Under the pieces are notes generated by a model that was not told the DNA's origin, ran no database searches, and saw nothing but the letters and a program-made list of their open reading frames with translations. From assembly GCA_046317855.1 (NCBI GenBank), contig JBKCVM010000019.1, forward strand, positions 1 through 59,985: a DNA stretch of 59,985 nt, in the 5' to 3' direction. Position 1 is the first letter of the stretch. The number at the start of each line of letters is the position of its first letter. The translations under genes and the position numbers were made by a program. The DNA is from CAIOHW01 sp046317855. GTDB taxonomy: Bacteria > Bdellovibrionota > UBA1018. Shown in pieces: positions 17,209 through 26,114 of the stretch.

Positions 17209-17241
17209 GAAGGAAGGGTCTAAACCGCCCCACCGTCCAAG

Positions 17242-17877
17242 TCAACTTTGATGGCGGTAGCGCTCGACCTTCTGGAGAAGGCCCTGCAATAGCTCGACCT
17301 GTTTTTTCCAGCGCACTCGATTGCCAGAGCGATCCCCCGCAAAAGCGTCAGTAACTGCCCGAGCCTCAAACTCATGTGCCGCCTCGGGAGCCTTGCGGCC
17401 GGGCATGAGGTCTTTTCGAATCCGGGTGGCACCCTCTTCGTACATTCGGGTCTCAAGCTCATGGACAAGCTCGGCAACCTCGGTATCCAAAGGCGAAAAG
17501 TAGAGGAGCATCTTAAAAGAGGTCAGTGCCTCCTCAGGCAGACCCAGCATGAGGGCCGAATCCGCATAGAGACGCTGCGCAACCAAGTTGTCCGGAACAT
17601 CCCGGACTACCGCACGTAGCTCAGCCATCACATCATCGTACTCTTTGAGGTCAAAGAGAGCCCGCGCCAGAGCCACCCGCCCGCCGACAAACTGCGGATG
17701 AATGCGCAACCCCTCACGAGCAATCTCAACAGCTTCTCGAGCCATTCCTGCTTTGCGATAAGCTTCAGAAAGCGGGGCAAAAATGCGAGAGGTGGGATCC
17801 TCCTGGTACTTTCGGAGGTACTCATAGAGTGCCGGTGAGTAACTTCCCTTAGGGGCCTGCCCTTTTATTACGGACAT
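17242..17877 (-). CDS. TPR repeat protein downstream of pilQ
   Basis: The protein is 211 residues, all helical, with three or four tetratricopeptide-like repeats such as SRIFAPLSEAYRKAGM, VGGRVALARALFDLKEYDD and NLVAQRLYADSALMLG. A basic C-terminal tail follows. The ATG at 17877 is chosen because GAGAGG lies about nine bases upstream; the frame is open for 19 more codons. No signal peptide is visible. TPR proteins scaffold protein contacts, and the location between pilQ and efp suggests but does not show a pilus-related role. Confidence 0.8.
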   Translation of the reverse strand: MSVIKGQAPKGSYSPALYEYLRKYQEDPTSRIFAPLSEAYRKAGMAREAVEIAREGLRIHPQFVGGRVALARALFDLKEYDDVMAELRAVVRDVPDNLVAQRLYADSALMLGLPEEALTSFKMLLYFSPLDTEVAELVHELETRMYEEGATRIRKDLMPGRKAPEAAHEFEARAVTDAFAGDRSGNRVRWKKQVELLQGLLQKVERYRHQS

Positions 17878-17920
17878 CTCATTTGCCTCTCTTGCGCCTC
17901 TCTTGCTTGCCCGCCACTCT

Positions 17921-19846
17921 TTATCCCTGCTCAAGCTCCAAGCTAGGCCCGGGGCTAGACTCTGAGGGTAAACTCTCGCCTGCAGGAGTGGGTCTCGAAA
18001 TCAATTCAGGCTCCTGTGCATTGAGGATTCTAGGAGTGACAAAAATAAACAGCTCGCTCCGGTTATTGGTGTTTTCGCTTCCACCAAAAAGCCACCCCAC
18101 TAGGGGCAAATCCTTAAGGAATGGAAATCCGTTCTTTTTCTTGGTTTCCTCACTTGAATAGATCCCGCCGATCACGAGCGTACTGCCGCTATCCACCAAG
18201 ACCTCAGTCTCGATGTTTCGCGGAGCCACAAGATTATTTAACACAGTATCCCGGCTGATTTTGAGGTTCATCAAGACGCTTCCGATGTTGGTAACCGTGG
18301 GCGTGGCCTCCAAGCTTAGGTTTGCCTGCACAATCCGCTGTGTCACCAGATTGCCTGTCGGGCTGGGTACGGTCTCCTGGATTGTCGTCGGCGTTCCCTT
18401 CACGATTTTGGCCGTCTTTTTATTGAGCACCACCGTCTTGGGAGAGGAGATCACTTTGACCTGCTCTTCTCTTTCGAGCATCGAAATCAGCAAATTCAGC
18501 CGGTCGATTGCAGGTGGCAGAAATGCAATCGAAGGCGAGTAACCAATGCTGCCACCCCGAGGCTGGGGGGTCTGTACGGCTGCCCCCGTAAGCCCGGTGT
18601 TAGCAGGAGCGCTATTGAAGCTTGCCGCATTGCCCCGCCCCTCACCATTGATTCTGCTAAACCCCAACTGCCCGCTGATGGTCTTATTAAAGTCGTCGCT
18701 GGCCTCGACTACTTTGGCTTCAATGAGCACCTGCGGGGTCTGAGTATCCATGAGCTCGATGAGCTTTCGGATCTTTTCAAGATTTTCAAAGGTATCCTGC
18801 ACGATCAGACTATTCGTCCGCTGGTCGACTTGAATGCTTGCTGAGGCAACTCCAACTCCACCAGCCCCCACCCCCGGGGCTGCCCCGGCAACGGCACCCG
18901 CCCCTAAAATCGAAGCGTTGCTTGCAGAAAATGCAGAAAGCACAGATTGCAGCTCTCTAATGTCCGCATAGTTGATCGGAAAAACTCGAGTCATTCGGGG
19001 AGCGCTCCGTTCACTGGCCAACTTGGCCCGCAGAAGCTCCTCCTTCTCGGCAGTGAGGTTGGCCAAAGTCGTGATCCTCAGAACATTATTTTTTCGCTCA
19101 GCTCCAAGTCGTTTTGTGGTCAGCACGACGTCCAGAGCCTGATCCCAGGGCACATCAACAAGTGAGAGAGTGACCTTTCCGCCAACCCCTTCACCTAAGA
19201 TGATATTAAAGCCACTGGCTTCACCGATCATGGTGAGCACATCGGCAAGCGGGGTCTCACGAACCTGGAGCGTGACCGGGCTCCCTGTAAAGCGCTTGCT
19301 GACTTGAGACTCCATGAACTTATCGAGGTTACTCCCTGCACTCGCCTGAGCATCGGACTTGGTCTCAACCGGAGGAGTGATTTGAGTCACTGGGGCGCCT
19401 GGGGCCTTTCGCAACACAACGCGCAAGGTGTTTCCTTCAGCTAAGACTTCGGGCTCCACAAATTGGCGCAACTGGATCACCACACGAGCGGCATTTGTCG
19501 CGCGAGAAGGATCATCCGTGCCACCCCCCTTAAAAGGACTTACGAGTATGACGGGTGCATCAAATGAGCTCGTATCCAAGCGACGCGCGGCCTTGGGTCC
19601 AAACTGGGTTGCGCCCAGACTGATCACGACCTGTTTGTCAGCGGGGTTGTTCTGCGTCTGATACTCCAGAGGGGAGTCTGAACGGAGCAGGACTTCACTC
19701 GTATCAGTGCCGTTTATAAACTCAATTGAGTCAACCGTTGCTGCAAACGTAAATGAAGAAGACAAAGGAACAAGCAGAACTGAAAAAAATACGCTTACTC
19801 CCCACTGCCTTGCTGCCGATCGAAGGTCCTTCTTCATCATGATCAT
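17921..19846 (-). CDS. pilQ: Type IV pilus secretin PilQ
   Basis: The 641-residue protein has a signal peptide (to about residue 36) and an AMIN domain (about 38-140) thought to bind peptidoglycan. A secretin/TonB short N-terminal domain (around TLQVRETPLADVLTMIGEAS), an N1 domain with a Gly/Ala-rich insert (AGAVAGAAPGVGAGGVG) and the C-terminal secretin pore domain with VPLVGWLFG follow. It forms the outer-membrane channel through which the pilus passes. The message begins ATGATCATGATG just after GGAAGGG, so initiation may use the third or fourth codon, not the first. It is the last gene of the pilM-N-O-P-Q set. Confidence 0.97.
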   Translation of the reverse strand: MIMMKKDLRSAARQWGVSVFFSVLLVPLSSSFTFAATVDSIEFINGTDTSEVLLRSDSPLEYQTQNNPADKQVVISLGATQFGPKAARRLDTSSFDAPVILVSPFKGGGTDDPSRATNAARVVIQLRQFVEPEVLAEGNTLRVVLRKAPGAPVTQITPPVETKSDAQASAGSNLDKFMESQVSKRFTGSPVTLQVRETPLADVLTMIGEASGFNIILGEGVGGKVTLSLVDVPWDQALDVVLTTKRLGAERKNNVLRITTLANLTAEKEELLRAKLASERSAPRMTRVFPINYADIRELQSVLSAFSASNASILGAGAVAGAAPGVGAGGVGVASASIQVDQRTNSLIVQDTFENLEKIRKLIELMDTQTPQVLIEAKVVEASDDFNKTISGQLGFSRINGEGRGNAASFNSAPANTGLTGAAVQTPQPRGGSIGYSPSIAFLPPAIDRLNLLISMLEREEQVKVISSPKTVVLNKKTAKIVKGTPTTIQETVPSPTGNLVTQRIVQANLSLEATPTVTNIGSVLMNLKISRDTVLNNLVAPRNIETEVLVDSGSTLVIGGIYSSEETKKKNGFPFLKDLPLVGWLFGGSENTNNRSELFIFVTPRILNAQEPELISRPTPAGESLPSESSPGPSLELEQG

Positions 19847-19862
19847 CCCTTCCTGAGAGATC

Positions 19863-20351
19863 TTAATCTGGCTTCACTTCTGCTATGAGCCTCAGTTCCG
19901 TATCCACTGCTTCTTCACGCCCGAGGGCGTTGACCACCTTTTCGCGGACTTTCACTATATTAGCTCGAATCTCACGAATGATCCCTTTGCGAGGGCCAAT
20001 TTTCATTTTTTCAGAGACCAAGTGGGTTTTTCCCTGAGGATCTTGAAGGATTGCCCTGACCCGACCCGTACCGGTGATTGCACCTACCATCTTAAACTGG
20101 TCTACCGCATAGGCCTCGAGCTCACTGAGCGGGGCGGCGACCGCAGCCTCTACAGGGATGGGCCGCTTGAACGGATCCCGAAGTTCGAGCACTTCAGTCT
20201 CGACTGCCTGAGCCGTAACGCTCTGTTGGTCCGAGGGTTGAGGCTCTTCAGACTCTTGCGCCAAGGAAACGACGCTTCCCCCTCCCCATAAAGCAAGAAG
20301 GATCCAAACCTGCACTCCGAGTCCCAGACGCAGCGGGGCCAGACGCATCAC
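19863..20351 (-). CDS. pilP: Type IV pilus assembly protein PilP
   Basis: The 162-residue protein has an N-terminal signal or lipoprotein-like hydrophobic segment without a clear lipobox cysteine. A Pro/Gln-rich linker follows, then the PilP beta domain with LRDPFKRP and FKMVGAITG...AILQDPQGK. PilP links the inner-membrane PilN/PilO dimer to the PilQ secretin. Its start overlaps the pilO stop by four bases. The absence of a lipobox is a small departure from many PilP proteins, which are lipoproteins. Confidence 0.92.
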   Translation of the reverse strand: MMRLAPLRLGLGVQVWILLALWGGGSVVSLAQESEEPQPSDQQSVTAQAVETEVLELRDPFKRPIPVEAAVAAPLSELEAYAVDQFKMVGAITGTGRVRAILQDPQGKTHLVSEKMKIGPRKGIIREIRANIVKVREKVVNALGREEAVDTELRLIAEVKPD

Positions 20352-20968
20352 GAGCCCCCCGGTTTTTCTGCCACTTTGTCCGCCTGCGAGGCCAAATAGG
20401 CAAACGACTTGAGCTCGACCTCACCTTCAAGCTCCACAAAACGAGCGGCCGCGCTTGAAATCGGTGAAATCTTGAATTGATCCAGACGGACGAGCCTCTG
20501 CATGCTGGCAATACGTCCCATGAAAGTGACCACTTGAGGATAGAAGCCCCGAAATTTCAATGAAAACGGAAATTCTCGGTAAAACTCGGTATCAGCCTTT
20601 GGCTTAGGGCGTATCGCAAGCACCGTAAGTCCTGTGCGCTTAGCCTCGGTTACTACGTTTCTTGTAAACTCCGGAACATCTACTCGATCGGTGAGGGTGG
20701 TCCTGAGCTCGAGTAACTTTCCAGAGAGCCCAGCCACTTCGACCTTCTTGGTTTCGAGCGCTTTTACAAAATCTAGGATCTCTTTGTTTTTCTTTTCAAG
20801 AATTGCGATTTCTTTCTTGGCCAGTTCGAGCTGGCCCTTCTTTAGAGAGTAATCAGAGTCTGGTGCTGTCTCAAACTGATGCAACTGATAGTAACTCCAG
20901 CCGGAATACAAAACCACGGCTGGAAGCGCCAGAGATCGGAGTAGAGAAATGAGACTCATGCCTTCCAT
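20348..20968 (-). CDS. pilO: Type IV pilus assembly protein PilO
   Basis: The 206-residue protein has a transmembrane helix near residues 8-26, a coiled-coil (about 40-95, with LAKKEIAILEKKNKEI) and a C-terminal ferredoxin-like domain typical of PilO. PilO pairs with PilN in the alignment complex that connects the cytoplasmic motor to the outer-membrane secretin. It overlaps pilP by four bases and follows pilN by seven, which supports strict co-translation. Confidence 0.93.
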   Translation of the reverse strand: MEGMSLISLLRSLALPAVVLYSGWSYYQLHQFETAPDSDYSLKKGQLELAKKEIAILEKKNKEILDFVKALETKKVEVAGLSGKLLELRTTLTDRVDVPEFTRNVVTEAKRTGLTVLAIRPKPKADTEFYREFPFSLKFRGFYPQVVTFMGRIASMQRLVRLDQFKISPISSAAARFVELEGEVELKSFAYLASQADKVAEKPGGS

Positions 20969-20975
20969 GGACTGT

Positions 20976-21620
20976 TTACTTTCTCCTCGCCTTCAGCTCA
21001 AAGAAGACAACGGGGCGGCCCGCCTCATCCTTCTGATTGGTAACGTCCTGCTGTTGTACATCCGCAATCAGTTCTGATTCTGAGAGCTTTTTGGTGAAGT
21101 CCGAAACTTGGTTGAAATCGAGAGCAGCGCCTTGAAAGTCGACATCTTGCCCCTGCATCGAGATTCCTCTCAGCCAAGCCTCAGGAGGAATGGCTCCAGA
21201 GATCATTTTAAGGAGCCTCACGTTTAAATCCCTACCCTCACTCAGCTTCACAATGGTCTCAAGTTTAAGCCGAATGACTTTCTCGTCCGAATCAAGGGAC
21301 TTCTTAATTTCATCGTACTCTTTGGTCTTGGTGAGTGAGGCCTGCAACTCAGCCTTGCGAGCTTGGAGTTTCTGATTCTCCTCAACCACTTTGGATAAAA
21401 GCGCAGATTTTTGTCCCTCGACTGTATAGTTCACCCCAAAAATCACAATCGCAGAGAGCAAAACCACCTTGAGCGGACCTGCAGCCATTTCAGAAAGCGC
21501 TGATCCAGACCCCGAGCCGACGCCAGTCAGCGCTGACAAAGCGGACATCGAAGTCGTCGACGTCCCAGACGCAGTCGTAATGTGCGAAGTCTTTTTAAGC
21601 GCCAAATTGATCTTAATCAT
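20976..21620 (-). CDS. pilN: Type IV pilus assembly protein PilN
   Basis: The 214-residue protein begins with MIKINLAL, the PilN motif that docks into the PilM groove (consensus INLLPW-like). A Ser/Thr/Gly-rich stretch of about 45 residues separates this motif from the transmembrane helix, longer than in standard PilN. A coiled-coil (about 80-115) and a periplasmic ferredoxin-like domain follow. It starts four bases inside the end of pilM. The long spacer between PilM-binding peptide and membrane is a lineage peculiarity worth noting. Confidence 0.93.
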   Translation of the reverse strand: MIKINLALKKTSHITTASGTSTTSMSALSALTGVGSGSGSALSEMAAGPLKVVLLSAIVIFGVNYTVEGQKSALLSKVVEENQKLQARKAELQASLTKTKEYDEIKKSLDSDEKVIRLKLETIVKLSEGRDLNVRLLKMISGAIPPEAWLRGISMQGQDVDFQGAALDFNQVSDFTKKLSESELIADVQQQDVTNQKDEAGRPVVFFELKARRK

Positions 21621-22696
21621 TTGGCTGCTCCTGCTCTAAATGCCAGGCCGATCGGCACCGCCGCCACTGGGCCGATAGAAGCAACATATTCTGCCGTGAA
21701 CATGGCCGGATCATACGAAATAGCATTAAAAGGATTCATGATCTGCGTTGGCAAACCGGCAATCTCCTCGACCACGCGCGAGAGATGAGGCACCTGGGCC
21801 GAACCCCCGCAGAGCACTAAGTAATTGACCGGCGGACCACTTGAGGATGCGGAGTAGAAATCCAAAGTGCGCTTGATCTCCCGAGCCACATTTTCAGCGT
21901 AGACCTGAGTGAGGTCATTTACCTCTTGCGGCACGACTCCACCGGATGCCCCGGTTTTGAGTGTCTCGGCGTCAGCAAACGGGAGATTGAGATGCCTCTG
22001 AATTTCGGCGGTGAGATTCATTCCGCCCAAAGCACTGTCCTTAGTGAAGACCGGAGCGCCATCATGCAAGATCGCTACTTTAGTGGAGGTGGCGCCGATA
22101 TCAATGATGGCTGCTGCCTCACCGGGCTGAAGCGGGTAATTGAACTCAAATGCGTTCTGAATAGCAAAGTAATCCACATCCATGATCGCAGGCTCAAGTC
22201 CCGCATCTGAAATACAAGCCATGTACGACTCAAGAATAGAACGCTTAATGGCCACCAAAAGAACGTCCGCTCGCTTTTCTTTTGAATAAGAAAGCAATTG
22301 ATAGTCCATGACGACTTCGGACGCATCAAATGGCAAATACTGTTCTGCCTCCCAGAAGACTTGATCCTGCAGCTCCTTAATATTGGGGGCCTCAATCTGC
22401 ATGCGCTTGATGATGCAAGAATTTCCTGAAATCGAGGCGCAAACCTTACGAGTCTTGAGCTGCATGGCTCCCACCAGTTGACGGAGGTGTTCGGTCACCG
22501 CAACGGGATTCACAATTTCTCGATTCACAATCGCATCTTGCGGAAGAGCCACCATTCCAAAATGCAAAAGCCTAGTATTGCTCTTTGAACCACCGAGCTC
22601 TACGAGCTTGATTGCGGACGAGCCGATGCTTAGCCCGATTGAGGACTTGGGAGCACCTGAAAAAAGTCCACTGAAGATTGACGCAATCCCTGCCAC
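21617..22696 (-). CDS. pilM: Type IV pilus assembly ATPase-fold protein PilM
   Basis: The protein is 359 residues from a GTG at 22696, close to the usual 354. The frame is open 40 codons further, but that extension is unlike PilM and overlaps the upstream gene. PilM is a cytoplasmic actin/FtsA-like protein: phosphate-binding-type SIGLSIGSSAIKLVEL near the start, AAIIDIGATSTKVAIL in the middle and NYLVLCGGSA towards the end. It binds ATP and the PilN N-terminal peptide and links the platform to the alignment complex. A GAGAAAGCAGG stretch precedes the chosen GTG. Confidence 0.95.
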   Translation of the reverse strand: MAGIASIFSGLFSGAPKSSIGLSIGSSAIKLVELGGSKSNTRLLHFGMVALPQDAIVNREIVNPVAVTEHLRQLVGAMQLKTRKVCASISGNSCIIKRMQIEAPNIKELQDQVFWEAEQYLPFDASEVVMDYQLLSYSKEKRADVLLVAIKRSILESYMACISDAGLEPAIMDVDYFAIQNAFEFNYPLQPGEAAAIIDIGATSTKVAILHDGAPVFTKDSALGGMNLTAEIQRHLNLPFADAETLKTGASGGVVPQEVNDLTQVYAENVAREIKRTLDFYSASSSGPPVNYLVLCGGSAQVPHLSRVVEEIAGLPTQIMNPFNAISYDPAMFTAEYVASIGPVAAVPIGLAFRAGAAK

Positions 22697-22766
22697 GCCG
22701 CCTGCTTTCTCAAAATGAATACTGTTAAAGTTTACCGCGCTGGGCAAAACCTTCAACTGATCGCAG

Positions 22767-23432
22767 CTATTCGAAGGAGATTTCTGCCGAGGGTCCCCGA
22801 AGCAGGAGAATGGCATGCCGCTCGATGTCGACCGTCAATGCTTTGTCGGTTTGTGGCAGGTCCTTTCCTATAGAGTCCGGTTCTAGAGATTCACCCAGTG
22901 CAGGAACAATCACAAATCCAGCAACACTCTCCATCTGGGGAGTTTGACTGCTCCCAGCATAAGGATCGTAGCAGAATTCTTGGAGGAGGCCGGTGATCCC
23001 AAGCTCCCGACCTCGCCCCGGATCCAACCAAACCAAGCGGTCGCGACGGGGGTCTTCGGCCAACAGGCGTACCATCCGGTCGAGTTCAAATTTTCCAGAT
23101 TTACAATCTTGTCCCCACTCCACCTTAAGGAGGAGCGGCTCGCTCGGATCAATAGTCACCCTCAGAGCCTGCTTTCTCTCTCCGGCTTGGCGCTTCATCC
23201 GGCCTACCTGCTCTGCCAGCTCTCGTGTCGCCTTAAGTGCCAACCACTGCGGGCTCCGGTCTATCACGATCGGAATCGCCGATAGTCCAATAAAAACGAG
23301 GAGCCCCCCCAGCAGGGCCCACCGTTTTTTGCGCCTCAATCTTGCCTCGCGCTTTTCCCAGAGCTCGTAGTGTTCCCACTCTGCCTTGGACCAGCGCTCT
23401 TCTGGAGAATCTGTCTCATGAATTGGGCACAT
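22767..23432 (-). CDS. Unknown single-pass membrane protein between pilD and pilM
   Basis: I do not recognise this 221-residue protein. It starts with about 37 highly charged cytoplasmic residues (Glu/Lys/Arg/Trp-rich), then one transmembrane helix at about 38-58 (LLGGLLVFIGLSAIPIVI). A periplasmic domain of about 160 residues with two cysteines follows. The topology resembles the PilN/PilO class or a minor-pseudopilin accessory, but no family motif is visible. It sits 5 bases after pilD and about 70 before the pilM start, so it is very likely co-transcribed with the pilus alignment genes and a candidate pilus accessory factor. Confidence 0.75.
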   Translation of the reverse strand: MCPIHETDSPEERWSKAEWEHYELWEKREARLRRKKRWALLGGLLVFIGLSAIPIVIDRSPQWLALKATRELAEQVGRMKRQAGERKQALRVTIDPSEPLLLKVEWGQDCKSGKFELDRMVRLLAEDPRRDRLVWLDPGRGRELGITGLLQEFCYDPYAGSSQTPQMESVAGFVIVPALGESLEPDSIGKDLPQTDKALTVDIERHAILLLRGPSAEISFE

Positions 23433-23437
23433 TTGTT

Positions 23438-24217
23438 TTAGAGCTGGAGCGGTAACCCCAGCACATCTCCTAGAAGGTAAACATACAAAGCTGCGACTAC
23501 TAAAAAGGGACCAAATGGAATCGCCACCTGCATGAGTGGGTCTTGTCCGCCCCGCGATCTTAAAAATACGGCGTAGCCCAGGCCCACGACACTTCCGGCA
23601 AGCGAGCTGACTAAAATAATATGAAACACAGCCAACGGTCCCATGAACGCACCCAACATAGCGAGCAGCTTTACATCACCCCCGCCAAGGCCTACCCGTC
23701 CCTTGGCCTTGAAGTAAGCCCAAGAGAGTAAACCAAAAGTTGCGTACCCCAAGCCAGCGCCCACGACTGACGAAACCATCCCCAGACCAGGAACCCAGTA
23801 AGAGGTTGCGAGGCCCAAAGCAAGCCCTCCCAGACTCAACTCATCTGGAATGATTCGGTGCTCCAAATCAATGAAAGTGATCGCCACCAACAAAGCTACA
23901 AATGGCCAGTCCCGTACGGGAACAAGCCAATGGGGGCCAAATTTGGTGATCACTGCGACAAAGAGCGTGGCAGTTAGAATCTCGATTACTGGATACCTCA
24001 CGGAGATTGCGGCGCTACACGCTCGACACTTGCCTCTCAGCAATAAGTAGCTGAGCACGGGGATGTTGTCGTACCACAGAATGCCAGCACCACAACTCGA
24101 GCAGCGACTGCGAGGGCTCACCACCGAATGCCCCTGAGGCAGTCTCGCCACAACAACGTTCAAAAAACTCCCAATGACCAGTCCAAAAGCTAAACCAAAA
24201 AATTTAAGAAAAATCAC
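23438..24217 (-). CDS. pilD: Prepilin peptidase / N-methyltransferase
   Basis: The protein is 259 residues from a GTG at 24217 with GGAGGGAG just upstream. The open frame extends further, but only into the permease gene. It has the cytoplasmic zinc-type tetracysteine loop (C39, C42, C64, C67) of bifunctional enzymes and the two catalytic aspartates of family A24 peptidases, D117 in FIDLEHRIIPDE and D181 in GLGGGDVK. About eight membrane helices are seen. It cleaves the prepilin leader after glycine and methylates the new N-terminal phenylalanine. It begins one base after the permease stop. Confidence 0.95.
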   Translation of the reverse strand: MIFLKFFGLAFGLVIGSFLNVVVARLPQGHSVVSPRSRCSSCGAGILWYDNIPVLSYLLLRGKCRACSAAISVRYPVIEILTATLFVAVITKFGPHWLVPVRDWPFVALLVAITFIDLEHRIIPDELSLGGLALGLATSYWVPGLGMVSSVVGAGLGYATFGLLSWAYFKAKGRVGLGGGDVKLLAMLGAFMGPLAVFHIILVSSLAGSVVGLGYAVFLRSRGGQDPLMQVAIPFGPFLVVAALYVYLLGDVLGLPLQL

Positions 24218-24218
24218 G

Positions 24219-25091
24219 TTAAGACTCCCTCCGCTCAAGGAGCAGCCCGGCAAGCACCAAGAGCAGCAGCGCCCAGGCGCCCGCATAGAGCACCCCATTC
24301 AAGAGGTAGCTGGGAGCAATCGGAAGTCCGTAAGTGACCTTCAGACCTAGATTGAAATGCTCAAAGTTGGGAACCGCCATCGAAACTGCATTGAGCATCC
24401 CTTTGACGAGTATCGACTGTTGCTTGACTGCGAGTATCCTCAGCTGCGAACAGTTAATTCCGACCAAGTAAGTGCCCAAAGTCATCATGACTGCGAGGGA
24501 AGTAGTCGAAAAGCTCGAAAAGAAAATCGCCACTGCAGCAAGCACCAGCGACTGAAGAGCCAGCAAAACCAGCGCCCAGCCGACCGTGGGCGTGACTGGA
24601 GACTGGCCCTCTGACAAAAGGTGCAGGACCAGCAAATAGCCTCCTGATAGCAGAGCTGAGTTCAAAAGAAGGACCCACTTGAGTCCAGTAAATTTTCCGA
24701 GCAAAAATTGCAGACGAGTGATGGGGCGGGTCAGCGCCACCAAGATCGTTCGACGTTCAAACTCCCTGGCCAGCATGGCGGAACCCACGAGCACCGACAA
24801 CAGGCCGTTGCTCAAGGCAATTGCAGTGAGGCCGAAGTCCAGGACCACCCGCTCGGGCCGGATGAAGGTCACGCGCGAAGCAAGCACGCCCACGCCGAAC
24901 AAAAGCAGGCTGATCACCACTGTGTTGTAGAGCACCTTGTCTCTTAGAATCTCACGAAAAGTCACACTCCCCACAGCAAGCACGACTCTCAAAAAAGATG
25001 CTGGGCGCGCAGTTTGGACTGAAGGCGATCTTAAAGATGAGGATGCCGGGTGCACACCACGGATTTTGTAGGATGATCGGACCTCGGGCAA
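24219..25091 (-). CDS. ABC-2 type transporter permease, PilI-like by position
   Basis: The protein is 290 residues with six apparent transmembrane helices and a cytoplasmic N-terminal segment containing VTFREILRDKVLYN, typical of ABC-2/GldF/NosY-type permeases. The ATPase partner is on the other strand directly upstream. In Myxococcus xanthus an ABC pair (PilH ATPase, PilI membrane protein) lies between pilA and pilD and is needed for pili. Position here supports the same role. The annotated start is a TTG at 25091 with a purine run close upstream; in-frame GTG/TTG codons up to about 40 residues later are alternatives, since residues 1-34 look non-conserved. Confidence 0.82.
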   Translation of the reverse strand: MPEVRSSYKIRGVHPASSSLRSPSVQTARPASFLRVVLAVGSVTFREILRDKVLYNTVVISLLLFGVGVLASRVTFIRPERVVLDFGLTAIALSNGLLSVLVGSAMLAREFERRTILVALTRPITRLQFLLGKFTGLKWVLLLNSALLSGGYLLVLHLLSEGQSPVTPTVGWALVLLALQSLVLAAVAIFFSSFSTTSLAVMMTLGTYLVGINCSQLRILAVKQQSILVKGMLNAVSMAVPNFEHFNLGLKVTYGLPIAPSYLLNGVLYAGAWALLLLVLAGLLLERRES

Positions 25092-25136
25092 TCCCCTTTT
25101 TTTACGAATAGTTTTTGGCTACTCTCGGAGCTCAAC

Positions 25137-26048
25137 ATGCTCGAGATCTCACACGTATCGCAAGCGTTTCGGAGCGGCTTCTGGCTCAAACTCGTGCCCG
25201 TTCTGCACGATGTTTCGCTCACGGTACCCAAGGGCTCGATCACTGGATTTTTGGGTCCAAATGGTGCCGGAAAAACCACGTTGATTCATCTCATCATGTC
25301 AATTCGTAGGCCTCGCGCCGGCCGACTCACCTTGGCTGGTATGGATGTGTCCAAACCCGAGGCCAGGCTCAAGATGGGATACCTGCCCGAGCGACCGTAT
25401 TTTTACGAACACCTGACAGGCGAGCAGCTCTTATACTTTTTTGGCAGGCTCTCAGGGCTCCCAGACGGCGAGATCGCTTCTCGCATTCCAGCGGTTCTTG
25501 ATCGGGTGGGCATGTCCCATGCCCGGAACAAAGAACTCAGAGCCTACTCCAAGGGCATGCTCCAACGCATCGGCATTGCACAGGCCATTTTGGGCGACCC
25601 CGAATTTTTGGTGCTCGATGAACCCATGAGCGGACTCGATCCTTTTGGGCGTAAAGAAATCCGGGAGCTCATCACCGACCTCGGTGCCGAGGGGCGCACT
25701 ATTTTTTTCAGCTCGCACATCATTCCGGACGTTGAGTCCATCTGTGACCGGGTTGCCCTCATCCAAAAGGGACGCCTCATCGGGAGTGGGCCCATCCGTA
25801 AACTTCTGGGCCGCGATGCGCAGTCGATCGAAGTCGCATTTTTTGGGTTGGACGAGGCCTCAGCAAAGGGTGTGGCCCCGCAAGGCTGGATCCGGCTCCA
25901 GAAAACGCCTGATGGCCTCTGGCGTGGTTACCTTGAAAAGGCGGACCAAGTGAACCCAACAGCCCAGAAGATTCTGTCGACTGGAGGAGCATTAGTTGAA
26001 ATCACGCCACAGCGTCCATCCCTTGAGGAATGGTTCACCCGCGCGTAG
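25137..26048 (+). CDS. ABC transporter ATP-binding protein, PilH-like by position
   Basis: The 303-residue protein shows Walker A GPNGAGKT (40-47), an ABC signature in the variant form YSKGM (137-141), Walker B FLVLDEP (157-163) and the H-loop FFSSHII. The family size, with a 60-residue C-terminal extension, matches ABC-2 exporters. It should energise the permease encoded divergently at 24219-25091, 45 bases away. In Myxococcus xanthus the homologous pair is part of the pil cluster and required for pilus export. The opposite orientation of ATPase and permease is unusual, because these subunits are normally in one operon. Confidence 0.88.
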   Translation: MLEISHVSQAFRSGFWLKLVPVLHDVSLTVPKGSITGFLGPNGAGKTTLIHLIMSIRRPRAGRLTLAGMDVSKPEARLKMGYLPERPYFYEHLTGEQLLYFFGRLSGLPDGEIASRIPAVLDRVGMSHARNKELRAYSKGMLQRIGIAQAILGDPEFLVLDEPMSGLDPFGRKEIRELITDLGAEGRTIFFSSHIIPDVESICDRVALIQKGRLIGSGPIRKLLGRDAQSIEVAFFGLDEASAKGVAPQGWIRLQKTPDGLWRGYLEKADQVNPTAQKILSTGGALVEITPQRPSLEEWFTRA

Positions 26049-26058
26049 CTTCAAAAAT

Positions 26059-26090
26059 AAGGGGCCCCTCTAGCTTTCGCCAGAGAGGCC
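26059..26090. terminator. Bidirectional terminator between the ABC ATPase gene and pilA
   Basis: GGGGCCCCTCT (26059-26069) and AGAGAGGCCCC (26080-26090) form an 11-bp stem with one mismatch and a 10-base loop. An A-run (26051-26055) on the left acts as a T-run for pilA transcripts. The right side is only weakly T-rich for the ATPase transcript. It lies between two convergent genes. Confidence 0.85.
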
Positions 26091-26114
26091 CCAAATCTTC
26101 ATACAAACTGCTTT

